Source: Panaeolus papilionaceus (lineage: Eukaryota; Basidiomycota; Agaricomycetes; Agaricales). From it: 64,000 nucleotides of DNA. Where the stretch lies: positions 1,364,001 through 1,428,000 of the forward strand of contig JADNRZ010000008.1 of assembly GCA_015501605.1 (NCBI GenBank), in the 5' to 3' direction. The position numbers were made by a program, and so were the translations under genes. The notes under the pieces are model-generated. The model was given only the letters and a program-made list of their open reading frames with translations, was not told the origin of the DNA and did no database searches. Below, one piece after another: positions 58,216 to 64,000 of the stretch (its first letter is position 1; every line of letters starts with the position of its first letter).

Positions 58216-61200
58216 ATGTCTTCTACAGAAGCCTCAGATACAGCCTACGAAACGCCACCCGTCAGAGGAGGCGTCGGTCTCTCCAACCCCCAGCTCGGGC
58301 AAGGGCGACGTCGGATGTTGGACTTAGTGAATAAGCTTCACAGTACAGGGTGAGTACTGATAGGTTTATACCTTCAACGAGATCATTGATTGAAAGACTT
58401 TCTTCTACAGAGTTCAAGTTGATATCGACCTTCCTCAGATTGCAGTCATTGGTGCTCAAAGTGCAGGAAAATCGTCCCTCATTGAATCCATCTCTGGTAT
58501 CACCTTGCCTCGCGCCTCCGGAACGTGCACCAGGTATTTAACCTAACATTCTTTCATCTCTTTCCCCAAACTCACACAAATGATATTAGATGTCCAACTG
58601 AGTGTCGCCTCTCGCATAGTAGTACCCCGTGGCAATGCGTTGTTTCCTTACGATTCATTACGGACTCGCGGGGTCAACCTCTGGGTCAAGCGAGGAACCA
58701 ACCTTTCGGGCCTATCATCTACGACAAATCACAGGTTGAAGAGTGTATTCGTCGAGCGCAGAAGGCTATTCTTAATCCGAGCAAGCCAGCCAAGCTATTC
58801 CTCGAAGGAGATGACAGCGTCATGAACATGACTGAGCTGACGTTTTCCACGAATTGTGTCAGTCTTCAGATCAGTGGTCCTGACGTTGCCGATCTTTCTT
58901 TCTGTGATCTTCCTGGTAAGCTAAGCATCAATTCATATTTTATTCCCTTAATTGAGGCGTGGACTAGGTTTGATTGCAAGCGTGAGCAACAATGGAAACC
59001 ATTCAGATATTGAACTTGTTAGGCGCCTTGTCGCCAACTATATCAAGAAGCCCAGCTGTATTATTTTGCTGACAGTCGCATGTGAAAGTAAGTTATGTCA
59101 GAAAACTCGAACTTTCTCATCAGTAACGCCCGTTTATGACAGCCGATTTCGAAAATCAAGGCGCACATCACCTAGCCAAAGAGTATGACCCCAAAGGGAA
59201 GCGGACGATCGGTAAATACTTTTTTCATGTTCATCACACGGCTGTCGTTTACCTTTGTACCCAGGCGTGTTGACAAAACCCGATCGGATTCCTATCAGTG
59301 AGGAAGACAATTGGGTTCCATACATTCGCAACGAGAAAGAGCCACTCGACAACAATTGGTTCTGTGTCAAGCAACCCTCCACAGAAGAGCTCAAGACCAT
59401 CAAGAGTTGGGATGATGCGAGAACACTCGAAGAAGACTGGTTCTCATGCACGTCTCCCTGGTGTGAACTCGATGGTGTCTACCAGAAATACTTACGTACC
59501 AGCAACCTTGTGGAACGTTTAAGCAGTGTTTTGTCAGATCTCATCGCGAAGAGGTAACTGCATACGCTCAGTCGAATTCGCCATTTTACATCTTGATGCT
59601 GATTATAATTTTAGGCTTCCTGAAATTCAAGAAGAGCTTGATAATGCTATAGCGAGAACCCAAGCGTTGATTTCCAAGCTACCCCGGGAACCTGCCGCCG
59701 ACCCTCGTAGCGCCATTTGCACCCTTTTACACGAATACACAATAGACCTCGCCCGTCACGTTGAAGGTGTCCCGGATGATCCCGACGCGGACGAAGAAAC
59801 AGGTTTCGGGCTCATTCAAGCCATCAGGCCCACCCAAGAGCGCTTCCGTCGTGCCATTCGAGAGACAGCGCCTAATTTCCGACCATTTGAGAGGAAGCAT
59901 GCATCGTCGAGACATTTGGGCACGGCTTCGTTTTTAGAGTCGGAGGAAGGGTTCAAGGTTGATGGCGAAGCAAGTGATGATGAGGGGGATGCAACCATCC
60001 AACCAAAGCGTCCTGGCTCTACTTTCGGCCTCCCTAAAACGGCCACAACGTCAACAGAATCTTTAGACCAGACAACGAAACGGAAGCGAGAGGTTGGTGG
60101 CACCAAGATTTATATTGATGAAGTCATGGATCGTGCTTTGAAGTGAGTTTCTTCTTTTGGATTGTAATAAATGCCATATATTAACTGCTTCGCTGCTATC
60201 TCAGGGCCCGCACTCGAGAGCTGCCTGGACACTACCCATGGATCGTCCAGAAGACATTCATTGAAAACATCATGAAGGAATGGGAAGTACCAGCTCTTCA
60301 ACTATGCTCGATCGTATACGAGACCCTCGATCACCATGTCAAGAACCTGATTTCCAGGCATTTCTCAGACTTTGGACAAGGCTATCTCGAGCAACGCGTC
60401 CGGTGAGTATCGTTGTTTTATGCCCCGAGGTAACTAACAGGATTACCCACAGCGCCATCATGAGCAACCACCTAAAGCAGTGCTTGGAAAACTGCCAGAA
60501 GCAAGTCCTATGGCTGCTTAAGCTCGAGAGTCGCCCCTTCTCCCTTAACACCCACTACCTTGAGGCGTACCGCAGCAAATTCATTACCTACTATCGCGCT
60601 GCGAGGGAAAAGTACGAACAAGGCGATTTAATCGGCCACATCAAGCAGTTCAACAAACCAGTGGCGACTACCCAAGCCGCACCTTCGTCGTTCAGCTTTG
60701 CCACTCCCCCAGCTACTGCAGCAGCAACTCCTACAATCACCTCCACCACTGCCACCTCTGCTGCTGGCTCAGGTCCCAGTTTCCCCCCTTCGTCTTCACC
60801 ATTCGGAGCCAAATTCCCTCCTAGTACCTTATTCGGGGCGCAGAGCTCTAGCACTTCGGCTCTGCCACAGGCATTTGTGCCCATTGCTACATCTGTGACG
60901 CCAACCCCTTCTGCGCCAGCTTCGATTACGAAGATTCTCTCTGGGTTGGCGGAGATTGGACTTCAGGGTCTGAAGGCTGAGGATTTGTTGAGACTCATTC
61001 CAAGCGACCCTATGGAGCCTGCGCTCGTGATTATGGCTGATGTTAGGGCGTATTTCCAAGGTTTGTGCTTCGCCCTCTTATACTCCATACCCTGGACTTA
61101 CTAACACCCATGTCTTCTCAGTTGCCTACAAGCGATTCGCAGACAACGTCCCTCTCGCCATTGACATTGAACTCGTTCAAGGCGCCGAACGTGGTATCTT

Positions 61201-61366
61201 GCTCGAGTTGTACAAAGGTCTTGGGATTAATGGAGAAGATGGCCAGAGGATATGTCAGGAATTGGCCATGGAGAGTCCACAGGTTGCAGATCGTCGTACG
61301 GATTTGATGAACAAGCACAAGAGACTGCAGGCTGCGAAGCAGGAGTTGCTTTGTATTGGATTTTGA
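58216..61366 (+). CDS. Dynamin-family large GTPase with FG-rich insert
   Basis: Starts [20 protein letters not shown]. The GTPase domain has G1 [17 protein letters not shown]2 [12 protein letters not shown]3 DLPG and G4 LTKPDR in the usual spacing. A helical stalk follows ([66 protein letters not shown]). Before the C-terminal GED-like region ([20 protein letters not shown], then [12 protein letters not shown], to the stop at 61366) sits a Ser/Ala/Thr/Pro low-complexity stretch with FG pairs ([18 protein letters not shown]). Mx/Vps1-type dynamins oligomerise on membranes to remodel or cut them; there is no PH or proline-rich tail here. Ten or so exons join cleanly. These Mx-like GTPases are multicopy in mushrooms and their role is not known. 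Confidence 0.88.
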
Positions 61367-61592
61367 TATGGATGGTTTTGTGTTTTTGGCTTTGTGCGAT
61401 GGCAATTATGATATGCTTGCCACTGTATTTTATCTTACCTTGTAGACAGCTAATAATTGGACATGGCGATTGTAGTGCCTGCATGAGTTTAATCCAATGT
61501 AGTTGATACAGTAAGGGGAATAAATTAATACAGAAATGAATAGAATGGTGCAGAACAGTGAAGCAATCTGCAACGACCGACTACAGATGCCG
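61367..61592. other. Short convergent intergenic region
   Basis: 3' ends of two convergent genes. No further feature. Confidence 0.5.
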
Positions 61593-63199
61593 TTACGGGG
61601 CTCGAAGCGAAAATGTCGCTTTTTCACAATGATGTGTTGCCTGATACGTAAACTCCACCTCTACTTCAACATCCACATCGACTGTATGGTTCAGATTGAA
61701 GGAAAAAGGGAACTCGGTCGGAATGACAGAAGACCTCTGTGCCCACAACGATGATTTGCGAGAGAGCCGCCATTCCAATAGATCCACCGACGAGCATCTA
61801 AGCTCCAAATCAGCATTGCAGTTGTAAGGCTCCACGCGAGGATCCTTCCTCAGATCATCTGCTTTTTGAGGAAAACATTCCGATGTGCAGCGTAACATCG
61901 AGAATTCTGGGTTGTCCTTTGCGTAAAATCGACATCGGATGGCAACTTGCTGCAATCTGCGGAGAACCGCATTCAAATGCATCGCCATCCGAACTCTAGA
62001 CGCCTTGTCATTGCTCTTATCGACGCCCTCAAGAGAGATCTGGAAAGTTCCATCGCGCGGTGGATCGATGTGGCCCACTAATACTGAACTTGGAATGGGA
62101 GTGTAACCCCGAATCACCACTTTTGGCTTTGGAGGTTTTGATTGGGCACGCGTGGTGGTGAAATCCTGGAGAATCCCGTCCACATCCAAAAGGATATTAG
62201 GGAATGTGTCGCTGTATTCGCGAGCAGAGCGTGTAAGCTGAAATACGTCAAAATACAATACCAGACTTGCAGCATTGAATGGGAGTCCTTTACCTCGAAT
62301 TCAACAGATTCGACTTTACTTGTGTCAATTTGCAACTCGGTTAGACAATCAACCGACCAAAAAGGACTCTCAGCAAGTGACGCGTAGAAAGCGGCAACGC
62401 TGTTTTCGTCTTGGAGGTTACTGTGCATGGCAGCCTCTATGTCTGAGATCCATTGGTGAATCGCATGGGTAGTCGTCTCGAGTTGTTCAAGATTCTGAAG
62501 CAGGTCCGTCGCCATCTTCTGCGCCGATATGGTGCCAAAATTGAAATTGACTGAGAAGCAAAACATGTCAGCCTTGTGTATGTACCAAGGGGCTCGTGGC
62601 CGGCTACAAGTGGACCACCCACAGAAATTCCAAAAAGTTAGATGCTCCTGATTGTCGATTCTTATGGTAGCATTGACGCCGTTCTCTTTCATAAATTGGT
62701 CAAACAGCTACTCAGAATGATACTAATGAGTACAATACGATGGACAGTGAAGACCTAGAGCCAACGCACTGTGGAGAGCCCCATCCTGGTTTCCGTAAAC
62801 GCACTCAAGGCATCAAGGAAGTGCTGTCGCGGCATACGTGCCAACCTATCAAGCCACATAAGACTATTGAGCCTTGCTTGTGCTGATACTTCGTCCCATC
62901 TTTTCAACACATCCATGATATACGTTGTAGCAAACGAGGTGTGGTCTAATGCCAGGATCTGATGCCGCACTGCTTGTGAAAAGTGCCTGGCAGTATTTCG
63001 CAATATTCGTGAGTTATGATATTCAAACCTGATTTTGTTTTAACGTGGCAGATACAAGGTATTTTGGGACAACTTACGGGCTCTGGGGACCCAACAATAG
63101 ATCCAGTCTTGCAAACACAGTTTTCAGAGCTTGGCCAATTTGTTGCGCGTTGATTTTTTGAATTGGTTCGTCAGATGATCCTGCTGCAACAAGGGACAT
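61593..63199 (-). CDS. Hypothetical protein (about 400 aa), four exons
   Basis: Starts at 63199 (MSLVAAGSSDEPIQKINAQQ), then LDLLLGPQSP, an intron, and FEYHNSRILRNTARHFSQAV. Exons run to about 62757, from about 62709 to about 62292, and from about 62229 to 61593. The N-terminal half looks helical (QILALDHTSFATTYIMDVLK, RLARMPRQHFLDALSAFTET). The C-terminal half looks beta-rich with DPPRDGTFQISLEGVD and ends VEVEVEFTYQATHHC plus a short tail. No known motif, signal peptide or membrane helix. Splice sites and frame are clean, so the gene is probably functional. Family unknown. Confidence 0.7.
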
Positions 63200-63740
63200 G
63201 ATGAGATATAATATTTTTATAAGCAATTCTGGGAATGGTGATGAGGGTGTAGGTTAAGAGTGGGAAACACAGTGGTAGGTCTCATTATGGTGATTCAAGT
63301 TGAAATCTGAAACAGTTCAAACACGGAAAGACGCAGAGGATGGTACATAGAGTATACCATGGGGTTCCCTTTGGCCCAGGGCACCTCCAGGTTACCTCCA
63401 TTTTAGGGGAGGTGACGTGCCCAGGTTTCGTACACGAATTACCAGCTTTGTTCATTGTCAGCTCCGTTTTGAGAGCCGGATCTCGGCCGCGCACCCGTTG
63501 CCTTGCCTAATTAGTCAATTGAGTGAGCGCATCCGCGCGCGCTCTCGAAATTTGTACTTTAAATTCATTACACAGTACAGTTTCGAGCTATGCTTGAGCC
63601 CTCAACAGATAATAGGTAGTCTCTCAACAATATACACTCTCTTTTCTATTTTTTACACCCCTACCACCGTTGTGTACAGCAAGTACTAGTTTGAACGACT
63701 ACACTTCACGCAATTTCCAATCTCATTGTCACATCTAACA
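63200..63740. promoter_or_regulatory. Divergent intergenic region of the last two genes
   Basis: 541 bases between divergent starts. It contains a GC-rich patch with GCGCGCGC-like bases near 63533-63542 and a CT-rich tract near 63640-63670. Confidence 0.4.
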
Positions 63741-64000
63741 ATGACCAAGGCCCCAGATCGCATACACCACTCACAATCGTTGGCCTACGAACAATGGACT
63801 ACCATAAGTTGGAAACAGGACGCCCAACCGACTTCTTGCTCTACTTCCACCATCTCACACAACCCTCCCCCAACCACAAATTCATTTACCACTCTCAAGC
63901 CCGAAGTCAAGTGTGAGCCACTGTCGTTACTCACTGGAGAGCTTTACACAATGGATGACTCGGTTATCGATCCCGCTCTTCGATGTCCTGATCTGACCTC
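63741..64000 (+). CDS. 5' part of a hypothetical protein, cut by the window end
   Basis: ATG at 63741 opens a frame of 86 codons with no stop before the end of the window (MTKAPDRIHHSQSLAYEQWT ...). The composition is Ser/Thr/Pro rich and hydrophilic with no signal peptide. The reading stays open and the start is preceded by a CA-rich leader. Product unknown. Confidence 0.5.
   Translation, partial: MTKAPDRIHHSQSLAYEQWTTISWKQDAQPTSCSTSTISHNPPPTTNSFTTLKPEVKCEPLSLLTGELYTMDDSVIDPALRCPDLT

Overview
The window looks like a nuclear segment from a mushroom-forming basidiomycete (Agaricomycetes). Most genes are broken by short GT..AG introns of about 50-60 bases. Conserved housekeeping genes sit among families that expand in Agaricomycetes: F-box/leucine-rich-repeat, BTB/POZ, single-pass membrane proteins of the DUF7330 type, dynamin-like and AIG1-like GTPases, and pore-forming-protein-like genes. 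Family names come from sequence recognition only; no search was run.

Layout. 1-2172: 3' part of a large extracellular-type protein whose 5' end is outside the window. 2.9-4.9 kb: two doubtful small genes and a BTB gene. 4.9-9.2 kb: gene-poor. 9.2-10.6 kb: DPH5 (diphthamide synthesis). 10.9-14.7 kb: F-box protein. 15.2-19.4 kb: two BTB paralogues on either side of a 1.87-kb mobile element that has 48-bp terminal inverted repeats, an exact 9-bp target duplication and internal 20-bp tandem repeats. 19.5-25.9 kb: DUF7330-type membrane protein genes, with coding remnants. 26.2-28.8 kb: a three-RRM SR/RGG RNA-binding protein. 30-33.2 kb: an unknown gene, a BTB fragment, a duplicated segment shared with 25.0-25.8 kb, and a third DUF7330-type gene. 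33.5-35.5 kb: an AIG1-like GTPase.

36-45.5 kb is the most striking block. Four two-exon genes encode aerolysin/ETX-MTX2-like beta-rich proteins. They form two convergent pairs that mirror each other, so the block is a large inverted duplication with recognisable homology in the non-coding flanks. 46-47.1 kb: a single-pass membrane protein. 47.6-50.4 kb: KRI1 (40S ribosome assembly), with an apparent frameshift. 50.5-54.9 kb is a graveyard: an unknown remnant, a subtilase that has lost its catalytic serine, an acireductone dioxygenase without its N-terminus, and a decayed multi-pass membrane gene. 55.3-57.3 kb: a zinc alcohol/formaldehyde dehydrogenase. 58.2-61.4 kb: a dynamin-family GTPase with an FG-type low-complexity insert. 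61.6-63.2 kb: an unknown gene. 63.7-64 kb: the start of another gene cut by the window edge.

There are no operons. DPH5/F-box, the 46.6-kb membrane gene/KRI1 and the final two genes are divergent pairs that may share promoters. Exon boundaries are read by eye from splice motifs and frame continuity, and are least certain in the F-box, DUF7330 and GTPase genes.
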